Assembly (NCBI GenBank): GCA_018648945.1
Contig: JABGQJ010000138.1
Span: 1 to 13,948 of the forward strand
Reading direction: 5' to 3'
DNA length: 13,948 nucleotides
DNA from: Victivallales bacterium
Lineage (GTDB): Bacteria; Verrucomicrobiota; Lentisphaeria; Oligosphaerales; Lenti-02
Part shown: positions 1-7,466 of the stretch, piece by piece
Layout of the letters: each line of letters begins with the position of its first letter
Position numbering within the stretch: position 1 is the first letter of the stretch
The notes under the pieces: generated by a model
Told to the model about the DNA's origin: nothing
Seen by the model: the letters and a program-made list of their open reading frames with translations, nothing else
The model's database searches: none
Program-made: the position numbers and the translations under genes

Positions 1-379
1 GGATCACCCGTTCGGGCTTCGCGGCGGCGGACCAGGGGTACAGCGGGACCAGGGGCACTCCCTTGATTCGGGCCAGGTTTCGGGCCAGGACCAGAGGCAG
101 GGACTCGTCCAGGGGGCTGGCCCAGCGGTGGAATTCGTCGTATGTGACCTCGTGCGGACCGCGCCGGGTGGCCAATTCGGGACGGCGCAGGTAATCGGGC
201 AGGCGCTCGACCTGCAGGCCGACCTGGCCGCTGGGGCTGGTCGTCGGCGCGGCGGGCGCAATCGGGGTGAGCAGGTAGAAGCGAGCTGCATCGGAGCGGG
301 CGCAGCCGCCTTGGGTCAGGATCAGCAGAGCCAGACCGCCGACAGCAAGGAAACAAGAGACCAGGTGACGTGCATTCAT
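1..379 (-). CDS. PqiC/YmbA-like transport-associated lipoprotein (3' end missing)
   Basis: This is the start of an ABC-type transport auxiliary lipoprotein (DUF330/PqiC family). Such proteins sit at the outer membrane and partner MCE proteins in lipid transport. Only the first 126 residues are in the window. The ATG at 379 directly abuts the TAG of the upstream mlaD-like gene (TAG|ATG), so translation is probably coupled. A hydrophobic signal segment at residues 9-22 is followed by a lipobox-like LTQGGC, with Cys26 as the likely lipidated residue. Next come RFYLLTP (about 33-39) and a segment around YDEF..RWASPLDE, both typical of the family. This call comes from manual translation of the reverse strand. 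I am confident of the family; the pairing with the upstream genes is inferred from operon order. Confidence 0.85.
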   Translation of the reverse strand, partial: MNARHLVSCFLAVGGLALLILTQGGCARSDAARFYLLTPIAPAAPTTSPSGQVGLQVERLPDYLRRPELATRRGPHEVTYDEFHRWASPLDESLPLVLARNLARIKGVPLVPLYPWSAAAKPERVI

Positions 380-1540
380 CTATCGCTCTCCGGCTTTGCC
401 CTTGCCCCTGAGCAGGGCTTCGGGATGGCGTTGCAGATATTCCGCGACAACTTGGATGGAGCGCACGGCAGAGGCGACTTCCCGCATGGCGCGGAGGGCC
501 TCCGTGCGCAGGGGCGAGTCTTCGGCCAGGGTGCGGTCGATCCGGCCCAGGGCGACGTCTGCCGTTGCCAGAGTCTTGCGGGCCGCCTCAGCGGTGTCCT
601 TCAGACTGTCCACCAGTTGACGGGAGGCGCCCTGCTCGAGGTCAAGCGTCTTCTCGGCCTGCTCAAAGGCCTTCCGGGCGGCGACACTCGCTTCCCCGAC
701 CTTCGCGCCAAGCTCTCGCGTGGTCTGATCGGCGGTGGCGAGCGTCTGCTGCCCTGCCGCAAGCAGTCCTCGCATATCCGTGGCCAGAGGCTCCACGTGC
801 GATCGGGCCGTGGTCGCCAGTTCCCTGATCTCTCTGCTCATCTCCCGCGCCTCGCCAAGGACCGGGTCCACGTGTGAGTTCAGCCCTTGGAGCAAGGTAT
901 CCAGCTCCATCGTGGCGTTGCGGAGCGAGCCGAGGGTCTCCGGCAGATGCGGCGAGTGGACCAGCTCGTCGATGCCCTCCAACGCGTGCAGCGTCCGCTT
1001 GACCATCTGCTCCAGCGGGAGTTCCTTCAGGGATTTGGTGAGCATTTCCAGGTTCGAGGGGATGGCTGGCAGTTCCGGCACCGTCTGCTCTACGCCGGAG
1101 TACTGCGCGCGGCGTTCGGGATAGAAATCCAGGTCCACGGCCAGTTGCCCGGTGATCAGGCTGGGCATGACCAACTGGGCCCGTAGGCCGCGCCGGACCA
1201 GATGGGAGATGAACTGATGCGTCCCCGCCGTGCTTCCCATGGTGGCGGAAAGCCCGGAGAACCGTTTCGGGTTGATGTCGATGAAGACCGGCAGGCGAAC
1301 GAGATCCCGGTCGTTGTTGATGGTCACCTGAATATCGGATACCGAGCCGACCTTGACCCCTCGGAAGTTCACGGGCGACCCCACGCTGAGACCGGTCACC
1401 GAGCCCTCGAAGTAGATGACGTAGCGCACGCGTTCCTCGAACAGGTTGCCGCCGCCGAAGATGATGATGGCCACAATGGCGAGGACGATGGCCGCCAGGA
1501 CGAAGACGCCGACGGCGGTGGTTTTGCTGGTGGCACCCAT
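380..1540 (-). CDS. mlaD: MlaD/PqiB-like MCE-domain lipid transport protein
   Basis: This is a substrate-binding MCE protein of an Mla-type phospholipid transporter, anchored in the inner membrane with its body in the periplasm. Of 386 residues, 10-30 form one transmembrane helix. A single MCE domain spans about 38-140, with the signature GSPVNFRGVKVGSV at 54-67. After a proline-rich linker (about 155-162), about 200 residues are almost entirely helical and heptad-like, ending in YLQRHPEALLRGKG, a tail I associate with PqiB-like MCE proteins. E. coli MlaD is about 183 residues and has no such tail; PqiB has three MCE domains. This protein therefore has one MCE ring unit plus a long coiled extension that could bridge the periplasm (inference). 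The ATG at 1540 has GGAG at 1549-1552, and the gene follows mlaF by 12 bases. Confidence 0.9.
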   Translation of the reverse strand: MGATSKTTAVGVFVLAAIVLAIVAIIIFGGGNLFEERVRYVIYFEGSVTGLSVGSPVNFRGVKVGSVSDIQVTINNDRDLVRLPVFIDINPKRFSGLSATMGSTAGTHQFISHLVRRGLRAQLVMPSLITGQLAVDLDFYPERRAQYSGVEQTVPELPAIPSNLEMLTKSLKELPLEQMVKRTLHALEGIDELVHSPHLPETLGSLRNATMELDTLLQGLNSHVDPVLGEAREMSREIRELATTARSHVEPLATDMRGLLAAGQQTLATADQTTRELGAKVGEASVAARKAFEQAEKTLDLEQGASRQLVDSLKDTAEAARKTLATADVALGRIDRTLAEDSPLRTEALRAMREVASAVRSIQVVAEYLQRHPEALLRGKGKAGER

Positions 1541-1552
1541 TGCCTGGGCTCC

Positions 1553-2326
1553 TTAGGTGGTCGCGGTGGCGTTCTCGTGTTCGCCCCGCGTGAGAAACTG
1601 GTGGACCTGATGGTTGGGCGGATTGGCCAGCAATTCGGCCGGCGGGCCCTGGGCGGTCATGGTCTTGGCATCGGCATCGAGGAACACCGAGTTGCTGCCG
1701 ATTGCGAAGATGCTGGCCAGTTCGTGGGTGACCACGACGACGGTGGCCCCCAGGCTGTCGCGCAGCTCAAGGATGAGATCGTCCAGCCGCCGGGCGCTGA
1801 TCGGGTCCAGGCCCGCCGATGGCTCGTCGAAGAAGAGGACCTCCGGGTCCAGGGCGATGGCTCGGGCGAGGCCCGCGCGCTTGCGCATGCCCCCGCTGAC
1901 CTCGGCGGGGTAGAAGTCCTCGAATCCCCGCAGGCCCACCAAGGCCAATTTGAAGGACACGATCTCCTGGATCTCCCGCTCCCTGAGGTGAGTATGTTCG
2001 CGGAGGGGGAGAGCCACATTGTTGGTCAGGGTCATGGATGACCAGAGCGCGCCGCTCTGGTAGAGCACCCCCGCCTGTTCCATCAGGCGGTCTCGCACGG
2101 GCGTGGGAGCGTCCCAGAAGCTGGTGTCGCCGTAGAGCACGCGGCCGTGCTGCGGCGCTTTGAGGCCGATCAGGTGACGCAGGAGAGTGCTTTTGCCGCA
2201 GCCACTGCCGCCCATGACCACGAAGATGTCCCCGCGACCGATCACGAAGCTCAGATCGCGCTGAACCACCATGTCGTCGTAGGCCATGGTCAGGTTCTCG
2301 ACAGTGATGTGGGCATCGTCGCTCAC
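1553..2326 (-). CDS. mlaF: MlaF-type lipid transport ABC ATPase
   Basis: This is the cytoplasmic ATPase that drives the MlaE permease. From the GTG start it has 257 residues, normal for the family. It shows Walker A GGSGCGKST (39-47), Q-loop Gln90, ABC signature SGGMRKR (144-150), Walker B LFFDE (164-168), a D-loop SAGLD and switch His201. The SGGMRKR signature followed by AGLARAIALDPE is characteristic of the Mla/Ttg2A/Mkl subfamily. I chose GTG at 2326 over the longer open frame reaching 2464. The extra residues are non-homologous and overlap mlaE by about 120 bases, whereas GGAGG at 2337-2341 sits 10 bases before this GTG. The homologous sequence (ITVENLTMAY) starts at residue 7. The gene follows mlaE by 17 bases. 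Confidence 0.92.
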   Translation of the reverse strand: MSDDAHITVENLTMAYDDMVVQRDLSFVIGRGDIFVVMGGSGCGKSTLLRHLIGLKAPQHGRVLYGDTSFWDAPTPVRDRLMEQAGVLYQSGALWSSMTLTNNVALPLREHTHLREREIQEIVSFKLALVGLRGFEDFYPAEVSGGMRKRAGLARAIALDPEVLFFDEPSAGLDPISARRLDDLILELRDSLGATVVVVTHELASIFAIGSNSVFLDADAKTMTAQGPPAELLANPPNHQVHQFLTRGEHENATATT

Positions 2327-2336
2327 GCGGCGGGTT

Positions 2337-2341
2337 CCTCC
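2337..2341 (-). promoter_or_regulatory. Ribosome binding site deciding the mlaF start
   Basis: GGAGG on the minus strand lies 10 bases upstream of the GTG at 2326 and just after the mlaE stop (2344-2346). It supports the short, GTG-started mlaF over a longer frame running back into mlaE. Confidence 0.6.
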
Positions 2342-2343
2342 GG

Positions 2344-3486
2344 TCAGACTCCAAGCACATCGCAGACGTAGGTGATCACGGCGGTGGCGATGACCAGCAG
2401 GACAATGCTGGTCACCACCGAGGCGGTGGTGGCGCGCCCGACATCTGCCGAGCTGCGGCCGCAACGCATGCCCCGATAGCAGCCGCTGAAGGAGATTAGC
2501 GCGCCGAACACGAGACTCATGACCACGCCGATGACGAAGTCGTTCACCCCTACCGACGCCTTGGTCTCAATGTAGTACTGCATGGGGCCGAGATCGAGCA
2601 TGGTGACTCCCACGAACAGCCCCCCCAAGGTGCCCATCAGGTCGGCATAGATGCAGAGGAAGGGCATCATCAGCGTGAGCCCGATCAGCCGGGGCAAGAC
2701 CAGGAAGTCCGTGGGCGAGACGCTCATCGTGCGCAAGGCGTCGATCTCATCGTTGACCTGCATGGTGCCAAGCTCGGCGGCGAAGGCCGCCCCCGTCCGC
2801 CCGGCCATCACGACCCCGACCATGATCGCCCCCATCTCCCGGATGACGCCGATCCCCACGAGGTCGGCCACGAAGAGCTCCGCCCCGAACATGCGCAACT
2901 GAATCGCGCCGACAAAAGCCAAAATCAGCCCCACGAGGAAACTGATCAGGGTGACAATGGGCAAGGCGTTGGGACCGGAGGATACGATGACCCCGGCCAC
3001 GTCGCGCCAGCGGATCTGGGCCCGACCGGTGGCGAGCCGCCAACAGGAGGTGGCGGTCTCACCCAGGAAGGTGATCATGTCCCGCCCCGCGCTGGCGTTG
3101 GCAAGGACGCGCTGGCCCAGAGCCGCCATTGGTTTGGCGAAGCGGTCCTCGTCGCTCGCCTCGTATTCCGGGACGGCGCTTGCCATCCGCAGCAACCGCC
3201 TCGCCCCCGGTGGCAGATCATCGAGCGCCACCGTCACCTGCTCGTCTTCGGCCAGGCGAGACAGATTGTCCAGGAACGCGAGCAACCGCGTGTCCCATTC
3301 GCCCAACTCCGTGGTGTCGAACTGCAGGCTCTGTGCATCCTTCAGGGCCTTCGTTGGGAGCACTGCCTCCGGGGTTGGGCCCCGAATGTCCCAATCCCCC
3401 GCGAGATGCACCCACAGGCAACCGCCGTCCCGCATTTCGTAGCGGACATTGCCTGGTGTGGGCTGTTCGGACGGTGAGGATGGCAT
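2344..3486 (-). CDS. mlaE: MlaE-type lipid ABC permease with N-terminal STAS-like domain
   Basis: This is the inner-membrane permease of the phospholipid transporter. At 380 residues it is about 120 longer than E. coli MlaE (about 260). Residues 14-110 resemble a STAS-like domain (LWVHLAGDWDI at 24-34, then alternating strands and helices). The permease occupies about 130-380. Hydrophobic segments lie near 177-196, 218-235, 264-297, 315-335 and 355-376. The conserved core REMGAIMVGVVMAGRTGAA begins at 216, and the family's C-terminal motif GCYRGMRCG...VGRATTASVV spans 335-358. In E. coli the STAS protein MlaB is separate and binds MlaF. Here the STAS unit is fused to the permease, a known arrangement in MlaE relatives, and no separate mlaB is seen. 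A weak AAGGGA precedes the ATG at 3486. It is the first gene of mlaE-mlaF-mlaD-lipoprotein. Confidence 0.92.
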   Translation of the reverse strand: MPSSPSEQPTPGNVRYEMRDGGCLWVHLAGDWDIRGPTPEAVLPTKALKDAQSLQFDTTELGEWDTRLLAFLDNLSRLAEDEQVTVALDDLPPGARRLLRMASAVPEYEASDEDRFAKPMAALGQRVLANASAGRDMITFLGETATSCWRLATGRAQIRWRDVAGVIVSSGPNALPIVTLISFLVGLILAFVGAIQLRMFGAELFVADLVGIGVIREMGAIMVGVVMAGRTGAAFAAELGTMQVNDEIDALRTMSVSPTDFLVLPRLIGLTLMMPFLCIYADLMGTLGGLFVGVTMLDLGPMQYYIETKASVGVNDFVIGVVMSLVFGALISFSGCYRGMRCGRSSADVGRATTASVVTSIVLLVIATAVITYVCDVLGV

Positions 3487-3581
3487 GGGCGTCCCTTGAG
3501 CACTCTCCCAGAGCGGAAGAATCCCCTGGTACCATGCGTGCCCCTTGGCCTCTGCGCAACTGTGGGGGGCAGGGCGAGCGG

Positions 3582-3616
3582 GAGGAATGCAGAATGCAGA
3601 AGTCAGAATGCGAAAT
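3582..3616. repeat. Degenerate 7-base tandem repeat, consensus GCAGAAT
   Basis: Five consecutive 7-base units read GAGGAAT, GCAGAAT, GCAGAAG, TCAGAAT and GCGAAAT. The AT-richer, purine-biased block stands out from the GC-rich surroundings. It lies 96-130 bases upstream of the mlaE start. From memory, similar GCAGAAT/TCAGAAT strings recur in gaps of other environmental bacterial genomes, but I cannot verify that here. Function unknown. Confidence 0.7.
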
Positions 3617-3674
3617 GGGGGATCGAATCCGAACGTCCAGTAGGGCGCGGGGCGGGGACGTGACCGCTGGAGGG

Positions 3675-3691
3675 GCGGCGGGCTCCGCCGC
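3675..3691. repeat. GC-rich hairpin in the yhaN-mlaE gap
   Basis: GCGGCGG (3675-3681) and CCGCCGC (3685-3691) form a perfect 7-bp stem with a 3-base loop. It lies about 100 bases beyond the yhaN stop on the minus strand. No T-run follows on either strand, so it is not a standard intrinsic terminator, although it could mark an mRNA end or slow readthrough into mlaE. Confidence 0.4.
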
Positions 3692-3758
3692 GTGAAGCGA
3701 TGCGTGGCAGGGATCGTCTACCGCTGCGTGTGGTGTGCTGTCCTCTGTTCCGGGGGTT

Positions 3759-3779
3759 CCGCCGCAGTCGTTTCGGCGG
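3759..3779 (-). terminator. Weak hairpin after the yhaN stop
   Basis: CCGCCG (3759-3764) pairs with CGGCGG (3774-3779) around a 9-base loop, starting 13 bases past the yhaN stop codon. The minus-strand sequence that follows has no U-tract, so this is only a weak terminator candidate. Confidence 0.2.
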
Positions 3780-3792
3780 CCGCGAGCGTTGT

Positions 3793-6700
3793 TCACGCGG
3801 GGGCGAACTGGCCGCCCTGGACCTCTACGAGGGAGGCGCCGGCCTCGGCCTGCAGCATGTCTGCCGTGCTGGGGTGGCAGGTGAAGAAGAGGATCTGGTG
3901 ACTCTCCGCAAGCTTCCCGATGGCGCGGGCTGCGGCGGCGGCGCGCTCGGGATCGAAGTTGACCAGGATCTCGTCCATGACCACCGGCAGGGCGGTCCCC
4001 TTGTGTGCACTGTCGGTCAGGAAGCCGAAGCGGAGCGCCAGGTAGAGCTGTTCCACGGTACCTCGGCTAAGTTCCTCAGGAGTGCGGAACTCCTGGTCCG
4101 GCAGGAGGGCGTGGAGTTCCCGGCCCCCGTCGAGGGGGGAGAAGACCCCCTCGTAGCGTTCGCAGGTGAGCAGCCGGAAGAAGGCGGAGGCCTCTTGCAG
4201 GACCTGGGGTTGGCGCTCGCGTTCGAAGGTGCGCTTGGCTTCTTCCAGCAGACGACGCGCCACGGTTGCGCGCGCCCACTCGATGGCAAGGGAATCGATC
4301 TCGGCCCGCACGGTTTCCTGTTCCTGGCGAAGCCGGGCAATCTCGTCGGAGCCAGCAAGGAGTTTCAGACTTGCCTGGATCTCGGCGCTCCTCTTGTGCG
4401 CTTCTTCCCGCTGCTCCTCGCTTTCCGCCAAATCCCCTGCCAGGCGGGTGAGTTCCGCCGGCAGAACCAGCTGGTCCGTGCTTGTGAAGGCTTCGCGGAC
4501 CGCGCCTGCATCGGTGGTCCCGAGCGCGGTACGCAGGTTCTTGAGTCCCTGGTCCCGGACCATCTGGGCTTCCTGGCGTTGCCGGGCGATGCCGATCCGG
4601 GCACGCAACTCCTCGGCAGCGGCAGCCCCATGCTCCTGCAGGAAGTCGGCCAGCGCGCCCTGGCACTCGGTTCTGCGTTCCTCGGCTCGTTCCAGGGCCC
4701 CCGCCGTCCTGCACTCCTGCTTCCGCTGTTCGGCGAACGCGATCTGCCGCTTGTCGTTCTCCTCGCTCGCCTCCGCCAGGGCCGCAATCGCGCCATCAAG
4801 CGGCGCTCCGGGCCCGAGCGGGCGGTCGAGCGCCGCGAGAAGCGCCCGAGTCCGGGAAGCGATGGTATCGCAGGTTTGGCGGTGTCTCTCGGTCTCCGCC
4901 TGTAGCTTCTCCAGGGCCTGACTGTGTTCCCAGGCTTGGTTGACGATCACCATGGCCTCGCGGGCGGTATCGGGGGTGAGAGTGGTCTGGAACCCGCGTT
5001 CCGCGAGCCAGTCCTGCCAGGCTTGCTGCTGCTCGGCAAGAGCCTTGGCAGCTACTTCCACTGTCTTCTGCCCCGCCGCATGGCGGCCGCGCCGTTCCTG
5101 CTCCGCAGTTCGCGCTTCCTCGACCCGAACCGTTGCTTCACGGAGAGCCTGGCGTGCCTCTTCGTGCCGCTTTAGCAGGCCATCCAAGGCTTCCGCGGAG
5201 AACGCGTCGGGGGGGCTGTCGGGTAGCTTCGAGTCGAGTAGGGGCTGCCATGCCTTGGCCAGCTTGGCCTCGGCGTCGGCGATGGTCTCGGCCAGGTGTT
5301 TGGCCTCGGTGATCCGGCGTTGCCCGTCGACAATGGAGGAGAGGATGCTCAGGACGACCTCGGGAGACGGTTGGGTGGAGAAGCCAAGGGGCGCCGCGTG
5401 CTTCTGCCACTCCTCCTCGGCTTCTGTCAGGGCCTGCTCGGCCCGCTCGTTGGCCCGTTGGCTCTGCGCTCGCTTCTCTGCCGCTTCCCCTTGCCTCTGC
5501 ATCTGGGCTTGCAGGTCGTCGAGGCGTGTCTCGGCGGCGGCGAGATCGGGGTGCTCCGGGTCCAGGTCGAGGGCGGCGCAGTGGGTCTGAACGGCCAGGT
5601 CCGGGTCGGCGGGCGATTTGCTCGTTGGCGGCGGCTGGCGCCGTCGGAGAGAGTAGTAGATCGCGCCGAGGAGGGGCAGGCCGATCAGGAACTCCCAATG
5701 CGCGAACGCGGCGATCAGAAGGGCAATCGCCCCGACCGCTAGAACCGGCGTCCAGAACGAGATCGCCGACGGGGTTGCCACGGCGGCTGCCTCGGCGAAG
5801 GCCTCCCGGCGGGCCAGTGCTCGGGTCAACTCGCGGAGTTGGGTGCGAAACTGGCGGACATCGTCCTCGCTCGTCGCCGTCTCGCCGCTGGCGTCCAGCT
5901 CTGGGAGAGCCTCGAGCCGGTGCCTGGTCTCGGTGGCTGCGCGCGTGGCCTCGGCCAGCTGGTCGCGGGATTGCTGCAGACGGCGGCGCGCCCCGGCGGA
6001 GGTGTCGAAGGACGCGAGCCGACCCGCGTCCCAGGTTGGGTCGACCACCCGCACCTGGTCTTCGACCTCGCGCAGCAGACGTTCGCGCTCCCGCCGTAGG
6101 TTGGGCAGGCTTTGGGAGGAGACCACGAGATCATCGCGTTCCCGGCGCAGGCGGTCACAGACTTCGGCGGGGAGACGTGCGAGGCCGGCTTCGGCCTCGG
6201 CCTGCTGGGCCTCCGCCTTGGCCAGCTGTTCCTGGGCCTGCTGGTGCTCTGTCGCCATGCCTCGGGTGTTGGTTTCGGCGTCTCGAAGCCCGTGTTCGGC
6301 TTTGCTCAGGCCGCTGGTGGCACGCTGAATATGCTCGCGGACGGCCAGTGATCGGTCGCAGGTCGCGATATGCTCTGCCGTCCAGTCCGGGCCCAGCTGG
6401 CGCAGGCAGTCCGCGAGCGCCTGGCGCGTTTGCTCCAGCTCCGCTGCAAGCACCGGCAGGCGCAGGTCTGCCGCCTGGTACTCATTGGCACGGCGGGCCA
6501 GTGCTCGGATCTCCTCGCGGTGTTCCTGGAGTGCGGGGTCGAGAGCCACCGCCGCCATGTCCACCCGGACTGCGGCGAGCTGTTCCGCCAAGCTGCGGCA
6601 GGCCTCCTCGCTGGTCTGGAGATCCGCCAGCGCGCGGTCAAGCTCCTCGGTATCGTGCGGGGTGCCCGGCAAGGGCTCCAGCAGTTCGCGGAGAAGTTCC

Positions 6701-7464
6701 TCCGCCTCGACCACTTCCACCCAGTCCTGCCAGTGGTCGCGGACGGCTTGGAGCAGGCGCTCGCGTTGGGACAGCGCATTGCAGGCGTTCCGACTCTCGT
6801 TCAGGGCTTCCTGGAAACTGGCCTGCTGCAGTTGCAGACGTCCGTATTCACCAGACTGGGAACGGGCCTCCCGGATGCGCTCCCCGAGCTGTTCGAACCG
6901 CTTCAGCAGTTGGTTGATCTGGGGCTTCTGGCCTCCCATGCTGAAACGGTCGTCCATTTGCTTTTGGAAGAGCTTCTCGGCGGCGGCCAAGGCCATGCCT
7001 GCACCCGTGCCTGCGCCGTAGAGTTGGGCCAGCACCTGCTCGCCATCCTTGCCGGCCATCTGAAGCTCGTCGAGTCCGAAGGCGTAGACGTTGCAGAAGA
7101 AGGCTTCGGTGATGCTGCCGAGGAGTCGGGGAAGCTCGGTATCGGGCAGGGGGGTGCCAGCCGCATCCAGTAGCGAAATGGTCCCGCCGCGGGGGCCAGG
7201 GCGGCGCTCAAGGGTTACCTCGCGCTTCCCATCCATCAGGAAGAGGCGCCCGCCATGGCGCCCGCCCGCCAGGGGGTCGCGCTGTTTGCGCCCGATTGCG
7301 TTCTTGCGGGGGAAGCCGAAGAACATGGCGCGGAGGAAGTCGAGCGTAGTGGATTTCCCAGCCTCGTTGCTGCCCAGAAGCACGGTCAATCCGGGGGAGA
7401 TGGGGCGCAATGGGGCATCGTGGAAGGTGCCGAAGCCATCGACGTGCAGGCCTTTGATCCACAT
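3793..7464 (-). CDS. yhaN: YhaN/Rad50-like SMC-type ATPase with membrane hairpin
   Basis: This large Rad50/SbcC-like ATPase is probably the partner of the adjacent YhaO-type phosphoesterase in DNA-end processing (role inferred from family). Of 1223 residues, the N-terminal lobe carries Walker A GSNEAGKST (31-39). The C-terminal lobe carries an ABC signature LSRGT (1132-1136), Walker B VVMDE (1161-1165), D-loop FDPE (1170-1173) and switch His1197. Between them are two long coiled-coil arms rich in Glu, Gln, Ala and Arg. At mid-protein, where Rad50 has its CxxC zinc hook, there is no CxxC. Two hydrophobic helices (about 571-588 and 591-606) are followed instead by RRR. Membrane segments are, from memory, also predicted in B. 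subtilis YhaN (about 960 residues). Start ATG at 7464 has GGGGAGG at 7472-7478, inside the end of yhaO, and lies 2 bases after that stop. Confidence 0.88.
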   Translation of the reverse strand: MWIKGLHVDGFGTFHDAPLRPISPGLTVLLGSNEAGKSTTLDFLRAMFFGFPRKNAIGRKQRDPLAGGRHGGRLFLMDGKREVTLERRPGPRGGTISLLDAAGTPLPDTELPRLLGSITEAFFCNVYAFGLDELQMAGKDGEQVLAQLYGAGTGAGMALAAAEKLFQKQMDDRFSMGGQKPQINQLLKRFEQLGERIREARSQSGEYGRLQLQQASFQEALNESRNACNALSQRERLLQAVRDHWQDWVEVVEAEELLRELLEPLPGTPHDTEELDRALADLQTSEEACRSLAEQLAAVRVDMAAVALDPALQEHREEIRALARRANEYQAADLRLPVLAAELEQTRQALADCLRQLGPDWTAEHIATCDRSLAVREHIQRATSGLSKAEHGLRDAETNTRGMATEHQQAQEQLAKAEAQQAEAEAGLARLPAEVCDRLRRERDDLVVSSQSLPNLRRERERLLREVEDQVRVVDPTWDAGRLASFDTSAGARRRLQQSRDQLAEATRAATETRHRLEALPELDASGETATSEDDVRQFRTQLRELTRALARREAFAEAAAVATPSAISFWTPVLAVGAIALLIAAFAHWEFLIGLPLLGAIYYSLRRRQPPPTSKSPADPDLAVQTHCAALDLDPEHPDLAAAETRLDDLQAQMQRQGEAAEKRAQSQRANERAEQALTEAEEEWQKHAAPLGFSTQPSPEVVLSILSSIVDGQRRITEAKHLAETIADAEAKLAKAWQPLLDSKLPDSPPDAFSAEALDGLLKRHEEARQALREATVRVEEARTAEQERRGRHAAGQKTVEVAAKALAEQQQAWQDWLAERGFQTTLTPDTAREAMVIVNQAWEHSQALEKLQAETERHRQTCDTIASRTRALLAALDRPLGPGAPLDGAIAALAEASEENDKRQIAFAEQRKQECRTAGALERAEERRTECQGALADFLQEHGAAAAEELRARIGIARQRQEAQMVRDQGLKNLRTALGTTDAGAVREAFTSTDQLVLPAELTRLAGDLAESEEQREEAHKRSAEIQASLKLLAGSDEIARLRQEQETVRAEIDSLAIEWARATVARRLLEEAKRTFERERQPQVLQEASAFFRLLTCERYEGVFSPLDGGRELHALLPDQEFRTPEELSRGTVEQLYLALRFGFLTDSAHKGTALPVVMDEILVNFDPERAAAAARAIGKLAESHQILFFTCHPSTADMLQAEAGASLVEVQGGQFAPA

Positions 7465-7466
7465 GG

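Larger units (their letters stand above)
3487..3792. other. Intergenic region between yhaN and mlaE, no gene
   Basis: These 306 bases separate two same-strand genes. I see no coding frame with family-like sequence. The region holds a degenerate 7-base tandem repeat (3582-3616) and two GC hairpins (3675-3691 and 3759-3779). A weak minus-strand promoter candidate has TTGCGC at 3554-3559 and CATGGT at 3531-3536, 17 bases apart, which matches consensus poorly. Whether mlaE is transcribed from here or read through from yhaN cannot be decided by eye. Confidence 0.7.

Noticed and set aside
3487..3792. Small protein gene in the yhaN-mlaE gap
   Set aside because: Frames here are made by the heptamer repeat and GC hairpins. 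There is no convincing SD plus start and no protein-like composition.
3700..4905. Long plus-strand frames (3700-4905 and 5526-6917) antisense to yhaN
   Set aside because: These are long only because of third-position GC bias. The translations are low-complexity (Arg/Pro/Gly-rich in the second) and no recognisable domain is seen.
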